The notes under the pieces were generated by a model. The model was not told the origin of the DNA, searched no databases, and saw only the letters and a list, made by a program, of their open reading frames with translations. Below are positions 1-6,210 of a DNA stretch of 8,094 nt, piece by piece. The DNA lies in assembly GCA_003353825.1 (NCBI GenBank), contig PIVW01000266.1, positions 1-8,094 on the forward strand. Reading direction: 5' to 3'. Within the stretch, counting starts at the first letter, position 1. Each line of letters starts with the position of its first letter. The DNA comes from Chloroflexota bacterium (GTDB lineage Bacteria > Chloroflexota > Anaerolineae > J102). The translations under genes and the position numbers were made by a program.

Positions 1-173
1 CAGTGGTCGATGGCAACTTTGAAGGCGGTGATAACTTCTTTGGGACGTTGGAGAATGGTGGTGTAGGACTTGCCTCATACCATGACTTCGAGGACAAAGT
101 GCCGGATGAACTGAAGGCTGAAATCGAAGCCATTATTCAGGGCATCATTGCCGGCGATATTCAGGTCAACTAG
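1..173 (+). CDS. BMP/PnrA-family ABC transporter substrate-binding protein, C-terminal end (partial)
   Basis: The reading frame is open from the left edge (first full codon at position 3) to a TAG at 171-173 and gives the last 56 residues of a protein. The segment GGVGLASYHDFEDKVPDEL, followed by an amphipathic helix (KAEIEAIIQGIIAGDIQV), is the characteristic C-terminus of the BMP (basic membrane protein/PnrA-like) solute-binding lipoproteins. In that family this region packs against the ligand cleft and the final helix carries the repeated 'I..GII.G.I.V' pattern. These proteins sit outside the cytoplasmic membrane and deliver nucleosides or related ligands to a cognate permease pair. The downstream ATPase and two permeases are the matching components, which supports the call. 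The lipoprotein signal and ligand residues lie outside the window, so ligand specificity cannot be read. Confidence 0.88.
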   Translation, partial: VVDGNFEGGDNFFGTLENGGVGLASYHDFEDKVPDELKAEIEAIIQGIIAGDIQVN

Positions 174-196
174 CTAAACACCTAAGAACGCATAAC

Positions 197-243
197 GAAG
201 ATTGCGGCGGTGCGGACATCGTCCAGCACCGCCGCTGTTCTTC
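197..243 (+). terminator. GC-rich stem-loop just after the substrate-binding protein gene
   Basis: GCGGCGGTGC (204-213) is perfectly complementary to GCACCGCCGC (226-235). The stem continues inward with GGAC/GTCC (214-217 and 221-224) past a single unpaired A, and outward with GAAGA/TCTTC (197-201 and 239-243) after a short internal loop. It starts 23 nt after the stop codon. No T-run follows on the + strand, so it is not a classical intrinsic terminator by itself. It may protect the 3' end of the binding-protein mRNA from exonucleases or act together with the terminator at 252-309. Confidence 0.5.
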
Positions 244-251
244 AAAAGAGT

Positions 252-309
252 AAACGAGAGACGAACAACAACGACATCCGTCTGTTTGGTGTCTCTCGTT
301 TGGTTTTTT
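252..309 (+). terminator. Rho-independent terminator between binding protein and ATPase genes
   Basis: AAACGAGAGAC (252-262) pairs perfectly with GTCTCTCGTTT (291-301) to give an 11-bp stem. The run TTTTTT at 304-309 follows two bases after the stem. The 28-nt loop is long and contains further complementarity: AGACG at 259-263 could instead pair with CGTCT at 279-283, which would disrupt the terminator stem. Placed between a binding-protein gene and its transporter partners, it probably causes partial termination and thus higher levels of binding protein. Confidence 0.72.
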
Positions 310-343
310 GTAAAGAAATCGAGCATCTATTTCTTCATTCATA

Positions 344-368
344 TTGACGCGACAGTGTCGTGCGTCAA
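344..368 (+). promoter_or_regulatory. Dyad-symmetric element upstream of the ATPase gene
   Basis: TTGACGC (344-350) and GCGTCAA (362-368) are perfect inverted repeats. Between them lies the near-palindrome GACAGTGTC (351-359), so 25 nt form an almost continuous dyad with a 2-nt offset. It ends 35 nt before the ATPase start codon. It could be an operator or a 5'-UTR hairpin. TTGACG also resembles a sigma70 -35 box, but no convincing -10 box stands at the right distance. The symmetry is seen directly; the regulatory role is inferred. Confidence 0.4.
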
Positions 369-403
369 CTGTTTCGAATTCGTTCTCTTAGTGGGAGTGC
401 CCC

Positions 404-1969
404 ATGGCTGCAGTGCTTGAACTCAAAGACATCACCAAGCGCTTCCCCGGCGTGATTGCCTGTGGCGGTATCAATTTGACTTTGGAAGAAGGGGAGATCC
501 TTGCCTTGCTTGGGGAAAATGGCGCTGGTAAAAGTACGTTGATGAATGTGTTGTACGGACTTTATAAGCAGGATGAAGGGCAAATCTTTATTCGCGGCGA
601 ACAAGTCGAGATCACCGGGCCTACTGACGCCATTGCACACGGCATCGGCATGGTACATCAGCACTTCATGTTGATTCCACCGCTGACTGTGACCGAAAAT
701 GTGATGTTGGGAGATGAAACTACCAAGGGGGGGGTGCTGAACCGCAAAAAGGTTTCGGCGCAGGTTCGTGAGCTTTCGGAACGACATGGCTTAAGTGTAG
801 ATCCAGATGCCAAGGTGGAGGACCTGTCGGTGGGGGTGCGCCAGAGGGTTGAGATCATCAAAGTTCTGTACCGAAATGCCAACATCCTCATCCTCGACGA
901 ACCCACTGCCGTGCTCACCCCGCAGGAAGCTGACGAGTTCTTTGATATCCTGCAATCGTTGCGCGAACAGGGAGTGAGCATCATCTTTATCAGCCACAAA
1001 TTACGCGAGGTGCTGGAACTTGCTGATCGGGTCATCGTCATCCGCCGCGGCCAGGTGGTGGGCGAGACCCAAACCGAACATGCCAATCAGGCTAAGCTAG
1101 CGGAGATGATGGTGGGGCGCCAGGTCGATCTCACGGTAGACAAAGAGCCTGCGACCATAGGACAGCCGGTCTTGACCGTGAGCAACATGCACGCCTTGGA
1201 TGATCGCCTGCACATGGCTGTGAACGGGCTTGATCTCGAAGTCAATGAAGGCGAAATACTAGGGATAGCCGGTGTGCAGGGGAATGGTCAAACAGAATTG
1301 GTCGAAGCATTGACAGGTTTACGTACGATTCAAGATGGAAGGGTCGAGATCGACGGCACGGATATTACCAATGTCAGTCCTCGCCGGGTGACAGAAAGTG
1401 GTATCGCTCATGTGCCGGAGGATCGCCAGACAGATGGTCTGGTGCTCAGCTTCAGTGTCGCAGACAATTTCGTAATAAACACCTACTATCGTGCCCCCTT
1501 CTCTAAGAGGACGGTCATTGACGAAAAGGCCATTCGCGAACAGGCGGATGACTTGATCGAGAAGTTTGATATTCGTACACCAAGCGGGGCTGTGCCGGTT
1601 GGCAATCTCTCCGGCGGCAATCAGCAGAAGGTGATCGTCGCTCGAGAATTCAGTCGGCCCATCCGCTTGCTCGTTGCCAGCCAACCTACTCGGGGTCTTG
1701 ATGTCGGATCAATCGAGTATATCCACGGACGACTTATCGAAAAACGTGATGATGGTATCGCCGTATTGCTGGTATCGGCCGAACTCGACGAGATTATGGG
1801 GTTATCTGATCGCATAGCCATCATATTTAAAGGACAGTTTACTGCAGTCGTCGATGCCGCTGATGTCACAAAAGAGCAGGTCGGTCTGATGATGGCAGGC
1901 GCCAGCCTGGAAGAAGCCTTGGAACAGATATCTGCTCCTGCCGATCAGGCGCCGGAGTTCATTACGTAA
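404..1969 (+). CDS. BMP-type (nucleoside-class) ABC transporter ATP-binding protein, two fused nucleotide-binding domains
   Basis: This 521-residue cytoplasmic ATPase energises the importer formed with the two downstream permeases. NBD1 has Walker A GENGAGKST (37-45), Q-loop Gln86, signature LSVGVRQRVE (141-150), Walker B ILILDEPT (161-168) and the switch His198. NBD2 has a degenerate Walker A, GVQGNGQTE (290-298, Gln in place of the Lys), signature LSGGNQQKV (402-410), Walker B LLVASQPTRGLD (422-433, Gln in place of the catalytic Glu) and Ser458 in place of the switch His. One composite ATP site (NBD1 Walker motifs plus NBD2 signature) is therefore canonical and the other is degenerate, as is usual for the RbsA/YufO-like class. 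Length also fits that class. The ATG is preceded by GGGAG (393-397) at 6 nt. The order binding protein, ATPase, permease, permease matches bmpA-nupOPQ/yufNOPQ-type operons. The ligand is not determined by this subunit. Confidence 0.95.
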   Translation: MAAVLELKDITKRFPGVIACGGINLTLEEGEILALLGENGAGKSTLMNVLYGLYKQDEGQIFIRGEQVEITGPTDAIAHGIGMVHQHFMLIPPLTVTENVMLGDETTKGGVLNRKKVSAQVRELSERHGLSVDPDAKVEDLSVGVRQRVEIIKVLYRNANILILDEPTAVLTPQEADEFFDILQSLREQGVSIIFISHKLREVLELADRVIVIRRGQVVGETQTEHANQAKLAEMMVGRQVDLTVDKEPATIGQPVLTVSNMHALDDRLHMAVNGLDLEVNEGEILGIAGVQGNGQTELVEALTGLRTIQDGRVEIDGTDITNVSPRRVTESGIAHVPEDRQTDGLVLSFSVADNFVINTYYRAPFSKRTVIDEKAIREQADDLIEKFDIRTPSGAVPVGNLSGGNQQKVIVAREFSRPIRLLVASQPTRGLDVGSIEYIHGRLIEKRDDGIAVLLVSAELDEIMGLSDRIAIIFKGQFTAVVDAADVTKEQVGLMMAGASLEEALEQISAPADQAPEFIT

Positions 1970-1980
1970 ACATGTGAGAA

Positions 1981-2062
1981 TCAAAGATTCATGATTGAAG
2001 ATTCTCCACGGCCGAGATGTCACTCTTCACTCTTCGATCATCAGTCTTCAATCATCAGCCTT
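1981..2062. repeat. Degenerate 7-bp tandem repeats in two opposed arms
   Basis: The right arm (2021-2062) reads as six successive heptamers: CACTCTT, CACTCTT, CGATCAT, CAGTCTT, CAATCAT, CAGCCTT. The left arm (about 1981-2007) has the same 7-bp rhythm in the opposite orientation, with AAAGATT, CATGATT and GAAGATT. The 11-mer ATGATTGAAGA at 1991-2001 is the exact reverse complement of TCTTCAATCAT at 2045-2055, so the transcript could fold back on itself. It lies wholly between the ATPase stop and the probable permease start. I infer a small intergenic repeat rather than coding sequence. Its function is unknown. Confidence 0.6.
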
Positions 2063-2144
2063 ACTGCTAACCGAGAATACCACCCTATCCGTTCCTCTTA
2101 CTGGAATTCATAAACTCACACATCAAAGCATGTGGAGAAGATCT

Positions 2145-3422
2145 ATGGCAGATGCAAGTACAACCAAGCCCGTCAGTGGGATGACAGCCGAGGAAGAACA
2201 AAAGGCCCGGCGTAGATCGCGCATCTATTACAGTGTTCTGATTCCCGTACTTTCGGTTTTCACCGCCCTGGTGATCGGTGCAATCATCATTCTTATCACT
2301 GATTCGACCGTAACATCGGCCTGGGGTAACGTTTTTCAGGACCCTCTGGGTGCGCTGTCGGCTACTTGGACCAGCGTTTCAGTCGCCTATGGCGCCTTGC
2401 TATCTGGCTCGCTAGGTCTCGTGGAGATATGGAAGGCGTTGGGCACAGCATTCAGTGGTGGCGGTACCGAGGAGTTGTCTAAGGCGTTCGTGCCTTTGTC
2501 TGAGAGTCTGACCCAATCAGTGCCCTTCATTTTTGCCGGCCTGGCGGTCGCGATTGGTTTTCAAGGCGGTCTTTTCAATATCGGCGTCGAGGGGCAGCTT
2601 CTGGTGGGCGCGCTGTGTTCGGTTTTTGTTGGCTATAGTGTTACATCATTACCGTGGTTCTTACATTTGCCCTTGGCCATCTTGGCCGGTCTTGCCGGGG
2701 GTGCGGTATGGGGCGCCATTCCCGGTATCCTCAAAGCCTATACCGGCGGCCACGAGGTGATCAATACGATCATGATGAACTGGATTGCCATTGTCCTCAG
2801 TGCCTGGCTACTCAAAGTAGGTGGACCGATGGCCAGACCTACCCTGCCTATCACCCCGGAAGTCCTGCCCTCGGCACAGGTACCCCAAATATTCAGCACG
2901 CAAGGCAACAGATTCCACTGGGGGTTTTTCATTGCCATTGCTGTGGCAGTGTTGGTGTGGTGGCTGCTCTATAGAGCCATCAAGGGCTTCGAGATCCGAA
3001 TGTCGGGTGCAAATCCGCATGCGGCCATTTACAGTGGTATCAATGTCAAACGGCTTTGGATATTCATCATGGCCATGGGAGGGGCGCTGGCGGGACTTGC
3101 CGGTACCGTGCAGGTGTTGGCCGTTGATAGATGGGTTGGCCTGGGATTCTCTGCTGGGTTGGGGTTTGATTCGATAGCCTTGGCCTTGTTGGGACGTAGC
3201 CATCCTTTGGGGGTGGTGGTGGCGGCTTTGCTCTTTGGCACATTGCGAAATGGGGCCACACGCATGCAATCTGTCGCCCGTATTCCCATCGATATCATCA
3301 CCATTGTGCAGGCTTTGGTAATCATCTTTATCGCCGCACCTGAGATCATCCGCTTCTTCTACCGGCTGCCGGAGCCGGAAGAAGAAGCTGCTCCCATCTT
3401 CACCACCAGTTGGGGCTCGTAG
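2145..3422 (+). CDS. BMP-type ABC transporter permease, first subunit (YufP/NupP-like, BPD_transp_2 family)
   Basis: From the ATG at 2145 this is a 425-residue integral membrane protein, one half of the translocation channel. About ten hydrophobic segments are visible, for example near 31-52, 123-142, 150-167, 172-194, 208-225, 258-276, 303-325, 354-369 and 383-405. Family motifs are FNIGVEGQ (144-151), GGHEVINTIMMNW (201-213, the conserved loop expected to contact the ATPase) and GFDSIALALLG (340-350). The frame is open upstream to 1995, but that stretch crosses the heptamer repeats and has no family character. GGAGAAG (2134-2140) stands 4 nt before the 2145 ATG; an in-frame ATG at 2130 is the alternative. 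The N-terminal part, with one membrane segment and a long linker before residue 120, is longer than in the roughly 350-residue Bacillus YufP, as far as I recall that length. The acidic tail (PEPEEEAA) is probably cytoplasmic. Confidence 0.92.
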   Translation: MADASTTKPVSGMTAEEEQKARRRSRIYYSVLIPVLSVFTALVIGAIIILITDSTVTSAWGNVFQDPLGALSATWTSVSVAYGALLSGSLGLVEIWKALGTAFSGGGTEELSKAFVPLSESLTQSVPFIFAGLAVAIGFQGGLFNIGVEGQLLVGALCSVFVGYSVTSLPWFLHLPLAILAGLAGGAVWGAIPGILKAYTGGHEVINTIMMNWIAIVLSAWLLKVGGPMARPTLPITPEVLPSAQVPQIFSTQGNRFHWGFFIAIAVAVLVWWLLYRAIKGFEIRMSGANPHAAIYSGINVKRLWIFIMAMGGALAGLAGTVQVLAVDRWVGLGFSAGLGFDSIALALLGRSHPLGVVVAALLFGTLRNGATRMQSVARIPIDIITIVQALVIIFIAAPEIIRFFYRLPEPEEEAAPIFTTSWGS

Positions 3423-3550
3423 TCCCCCGACACTAACAAGCCCTTAGGGTCGAAATTTCATTGATACACGGGAAATTGCCACCATTTTGGAGAGCAATTC
3501 AGTAAGTTAGTTTGTCCTAAGTCCTCATCCTCTAGTGCAGGCAGGTTTTT

Positions 3551-4843
3551 ATGACCGCATCGACAATTGCAAGCGTCCCTCAGGGCTCTATGGCTGAAAG
3601 AAAAGAACACCGCCGGGCGATTATCTTTGGCATATTCTTTTTACTCGTTGGGGCAGCGATCCTATTTCTGTTTGTACTTAATGTAGACAGTGACATGGTG
3701 AGCACACTCAAGCTTAATCCTGTCACTAAAAATAAACCGATTGCGATTCCCGATCTGGTTCTACCCACTCGATTATCCCTGATTGTCCTGGCGCTTGTTG
3801 TCTCAATCGTCGGTATTTATCAACTCGTACGTGGCTACGCCCGGGTCACCATTGCTTTAGGTGTTGTCTTGTTGCTGTTTGTGTTTGCATTCTTGATTTG
3901 GGCGACGCGTGGCAAATCGATCAATTTTCTCGGTGTCCTGACCTTTACCGTGGCGGCAGCAACGCCTATCGCCTTTGCTGCGCTAAGTGGCTTGATGTGT
4001 GAACGCTCCGGTGTGATCAACATCGCCATCGAAGGTCAGATGTTAGCGGGGGCCATGATGGCAGCCCTGATCGCAAGTGTTTTCGATAGCCAGTGGGTGG
4101 GGCTTATTGCCGCTATCTTGACGGGCGGCTTGTTAGGACTTGTTCTGGCAGTATTGTCGATTCGCTTCCTCGTCGATCAGATCATCAGTGGGGTGGCTAT
4201 CAATATTTTCGCTACCGGCGCCACCAGTTTTATCAGCCAGCGCTACTTGCAGCCTATCCCCGAATTGAACAGTGGTGGTGTTTTCCCGAAGATCCCCATC
4301 CCCATTTTGTCTAAGATCCCCATTCTCGGCCCTATCTTCTTCAATCAGAATGCCATTGTCTACATTCTCTTTATCCTTATCATCGCCATTCACTTCATGT
4401 TGTGGTATACGCGCTGGGGCCTGCGAACCCGGGCGGTGGGTGAACATCCCCGGGCCGCGGATACGCTAGGTGTCAATGTCTATCTCATCCGTTATGTGAA
4501 TGTCATGATCGGTGGCATGATCGCCGGTATCGGTGGCGCCTACTTCACCATAGGTTCGGTGGGGCGCTTCGATGAGATGCTGACAGCCGGTAAAGGCTTC
4601 ATCGGCCTCGCCGCCATGATCTTCGGGCAATGGACTCCCTTTGGTGCTTATGGCGCGTCCCTCATCTTCGGCTTCGCAGATGCGCTGCAGGCCAAGATGC
4701 AGATCTTGGGTTCCGGCCAGGTTCCGATTCCCAGCGAGTGGCTGTTGATTCTACCCTATCTGGTGACGATGATCGTTTTGGCCGGCGTGGTAGGACGCAC
4801 AGTCGCCCCTGCTGCGGATGGGAAGCCCTATATCAAGGAATAA
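3551..4843 (+). CDS. BMP-type ABC transporter permease, second subunit (YufQ/NupQ-like, BPD_transp_2 family)
   Basis: This 430-residue membrane protein is the partner of the preceding permease. The conserved core starts near residue 125 and holds ERSGVINIAIEGQML (151-165), DQIISGVAINIFATG (209-223), a hydrophobic segment at 268-285 and GKGFIGLAAMIFG (347-359), all typical of the second permease in nucleoside-class importers. Before the core is an extension with three hydrophobic segments (about 23-45, 76-95 and 99-118) that a roughly 320-residue YufQ-type protein would lack. The start is uncertain. The ATG at 3551 has only a weak AGG (3543-3545) upstream, and an in-frame ATG at 3590 has AGGG 4 nt before it, which would remove 13 residues. 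The 128-nt gap from the first permease contains short AT-rich inverted repeats but no clear promoter or terminator, so co-transcription is likely. Confidence 0.92.
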   Translation: MTASTIASVPQGSMAERKEHRRAIIFGIFFLLVGAAILFLFVLNVDSDMVSTLKLNPVTKNKPIAIPDLVLPTRLSLIVLALVVSIVGIYQLVRGYARVTIALGVVLLLFVFAFLIWATRGKSINFLGVLTFTVAAATPIAFAALSGLMCERSGVINIAIEGQMLAGAMMAALIASVFDSQWVGLIAAILTGGLLGLVLAVLSIRFLVDQIISGVAINIFATGATSFISQRYLQPIPELNSGGVFPKIPIPILSKIPILGPIFFNQNAIVYILFILIIAIHFMLWYTRWGLRTRAVGEHPRAADTLGVNVYLIRYVNVMIGGMIAGIGGAYFTIGSVGRFDEMLTAGKGFIGLAAMIFGQWTPFGAYGASLIFGFADALQAKMQILGSGQVPIPSEWLLILPYLVTMIVLAGVVGRTVAPAADGKPYIKE

Positions 4844-4917
4844 GGCTCTCGTGGCAAGTGGCACACGTCGTATGTGGCAGGTCTAGCCTAGTAGGGCTAA
4901 CATTGTGAAGTTCGAGA

Positions 4918-4946
4918 CTGACCTGATTGTGTGGTAGGGTTATACT
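4918..4946 (+). promoter_or_regulatory. Possible sigma70-type promoter for the two enzyme genes
   Basis: CTGACC (4918-4923, four of six matches to TTGACA) and TATACT (4941-4946, five of six matches to TATAAT) are separated by exactly 17 nt. Transcription would begin near 4953, leaving a leader of about 50 nt before the ATG at 5007. The position, between the last permease and the first enzyme gene, is sensible. Three copies of GTGGCA (4851-4856, 4858-4863, 4874-4879) and a weak TAGCC/GGCTA hairpin (4884-4899) lie upstream. This rests on motif matching alone. Confidence 0.42.
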
Positions 4947-5006
4947 GCGTTTGCAATCATCTCATTGCCAGAGAATGATGTCGACACGCTTTGGAGACAA
5001 TATGCC

Positions 5007-6173
5007 ATGACTATGACCTCACGTGAACGCGTACTCGCCACCATCCATCACGAAGTGCCCGATCGGGTGCCGATTGTGCTTGGTGTCAGTAATGCCACCG
5101 GTATGAAAATGAAGCCCTATCGTGAGTTGAAAGAGCTGCTCGGGATCAGCGCGCCGGACGAATACATCTACGAATGGACGGAGTTAGGCACTGCAGCTAT
5201 CGACGAAGCCACCATGGTGCGATTACATAGCGATGTACGTGGGGTCTTGGACCTCGAACCTGGCTCTGTTCGTGAACACAACCGCCAACGCGAACCCCAC
5301 TCACCTTTTGTCGATTCCTGGGGCAGTGGGCAGATTGAACTCACCCCCGGCGTCTGGTTTCCTGGTGTGCATCCCTTGGCCGATGCCTCGACCATCGATG
5401 AGATCGAAGCCTACGGTGGTTGGCCCGACATGAACGATCCTTCGCGCTTCGCCCATGTGCGCAAGCTAGCACAGCAGTTGCATGATGAAAACCAATACGC
5501 CTTGTTCGCCACCCCCTGGCTGCTCTTTCCTTTTGAACGCGCCCATGCTATGCAAGGTTTGGAAAAATTCATGATCCACATGGTTAACAATCAGGATTTC
5601 GTCAGTGCCATGCTGCGGAAAATAACTGACCTATGCCTCGTTCTCATGGATAACTTCCTACGAGAATGTGGGGATATCATCGATATTATCAAGATCGGCG
5701 ATGATCTGGGCACACAGAGTGGCCTCATGATCTCGCCCAAGATGTACCGCCAGTTCCTCAAACCCCTTCATGCAGAATTTGTGTCCTTCATCAAAGAACG
5801 CACCGATGCCAAGGTCTTCTTTCATACCGATGGCGATGTCATGGATTTGGTCGAAGATTTCGTCGAAATCGGCATCGATATCCTCAACCCTATCCAGACT
5901 TCCGCCGGTCGCATGTCTGATCTTCCCCAGCTCAAGCGCCGCTATGGCGACAACATGGTCTTTTGCGGCGCCATCGACACACATCGCCTGCTCCCTTACG
6001 GCACACCCACCGAAGTGCGCCAGGAAGTCAAGCGCGTGATGGATATCCTTGGTCAGGGAGGGGGTTACATGGTGACGTCCGTTCACACGATTATGAATGA
6101 TGTGCCCGCCCAGAACATCCTGGCGATGGTGGATGCTGTGGAAGAATTCGGGTATTATCCACTGTCAACATAG
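5007..6173 (+). CDS. Uroporphyrinogen decarboxylase (URO-D)-fold family protein, not HemE
   Basis: This 388-residue predicted cytoplasmic TIM-barrel protein belongs to the URO-D/MtaA-CmuA superfamily. It opens with MTMTSRERVLATIHHEVPDRVPI, the usual start of this subfamily. It then shows KIGDDLGTQSGLMISP (229-244), FHTDGDVMDL (272-281), NPIQTSAGRM (294-303), GAIDTHRLLPYGTPTEV (321-337) and SVHTIMNDVPAQNILAM (358-374). The MRQAGRY-type N-terminal motif of true HemE is absent, so porphyrin decarboxylation is unlikely. In thiol methyltransferases of this fold, zinc is bound by a His-x-Cys motif; here the site reads His273-Thr-Asp275-Gly, so a standard zinc-thiolate site is missing. The frame is open back to a TTG at 4965, but the ATG at 5007, with GGAG (4993-4996) 10 nt upstream, fits family starts; the ATG at 5013 is also possible. 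The reaction is unknown. Linkage to the UbiD-family gene 37 nt downstream suggests a shared catabolic pathway. Confidence 0.88.
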   Translation: MTMTSRERVLATIHHEVPDRVPIVLGVSNATGMKMKPYRELKELLGISAPDEYIYEWTELGTAAIDEATMVRLHSDVRGVLDLEPGSVREHNRQREPHSPFVDSWGSGQIELTPGVWFPGVHPLADASTIDEIEAYGGWPDMNDPSRFAHVRKLAQQLHDENQYALFATPWLLFPFERAHAMQGLEKFMIHMVNNQDFVSAMLRKITDLCLVLMDNFLRECGDIIDIIKIGDDLGTQSGLMISPKMYRQFLKPLHAEFVSFIKERTDAKVFFHTDGDVMDLVEDFVEIGIDILNPIQTSAGRMSDLPQLKRRYGDNMVFCGAIDTHRLLPYGTPTEVRQEVKRVMDILGQGGGYMVTSVHTIMNDVPAQNILAMVDAVEEFGYYPLST

Positions 6174-6210
6174 CCAGATTATCGATTTTCAGACACATTT
6201 ACGAAAAACT

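Noticed and set aside
202..420. Small + strand gene in the gap before the ATPase
   Set aside because: It reads through both hairpins and the terminator, has a composition typical of non-coding sequence and overlaps the ATPase start.
365..787. Minus-strand gene overlapping the start of the ATPase
   Set aside because: It is a shadow of the strongly supported ATPase frame and has no recognisable domain. The same applies to the other antisense frames within the transporter, URO-D-like and UbiD genes.
1981..2062. CRISPR array
   Set aside because: The units are 7 bp, degenerate, directly adjacent and without spacers, and no cas genes are present.
1995..2144. N-terminal extension of the first permease to an upstream start at 1995
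   Set aside because: The extra residues are read through the heptamer repeat field, have no family character, and a good Shine-Dalgarno precedes the ATG at 2145.
4965..5006. TTG start of the URO-D-like gene at 4965
   Set aside because: Family proteins begin at the MTSRERV-type segment, and the ATG at 5007 has a GGAG upstream. The TTG would add 14 residues without family character.
5007..6173. True uroporphyrinogen decarboxylase (hemE)
   Set aside because: The N-terminal MRQAGRY-type substrate motif is absent and no other haem genes are near. Only the fold family is shared.
6097..6210. Start of the UbiD-family gene at 6097, overlapping the previous gene
   Set aside because: The codons before 6211 are an out-of-frame reading of the end of the URO-D-like gene, rich in Trp and Cys and unlike UbiD N-termini.
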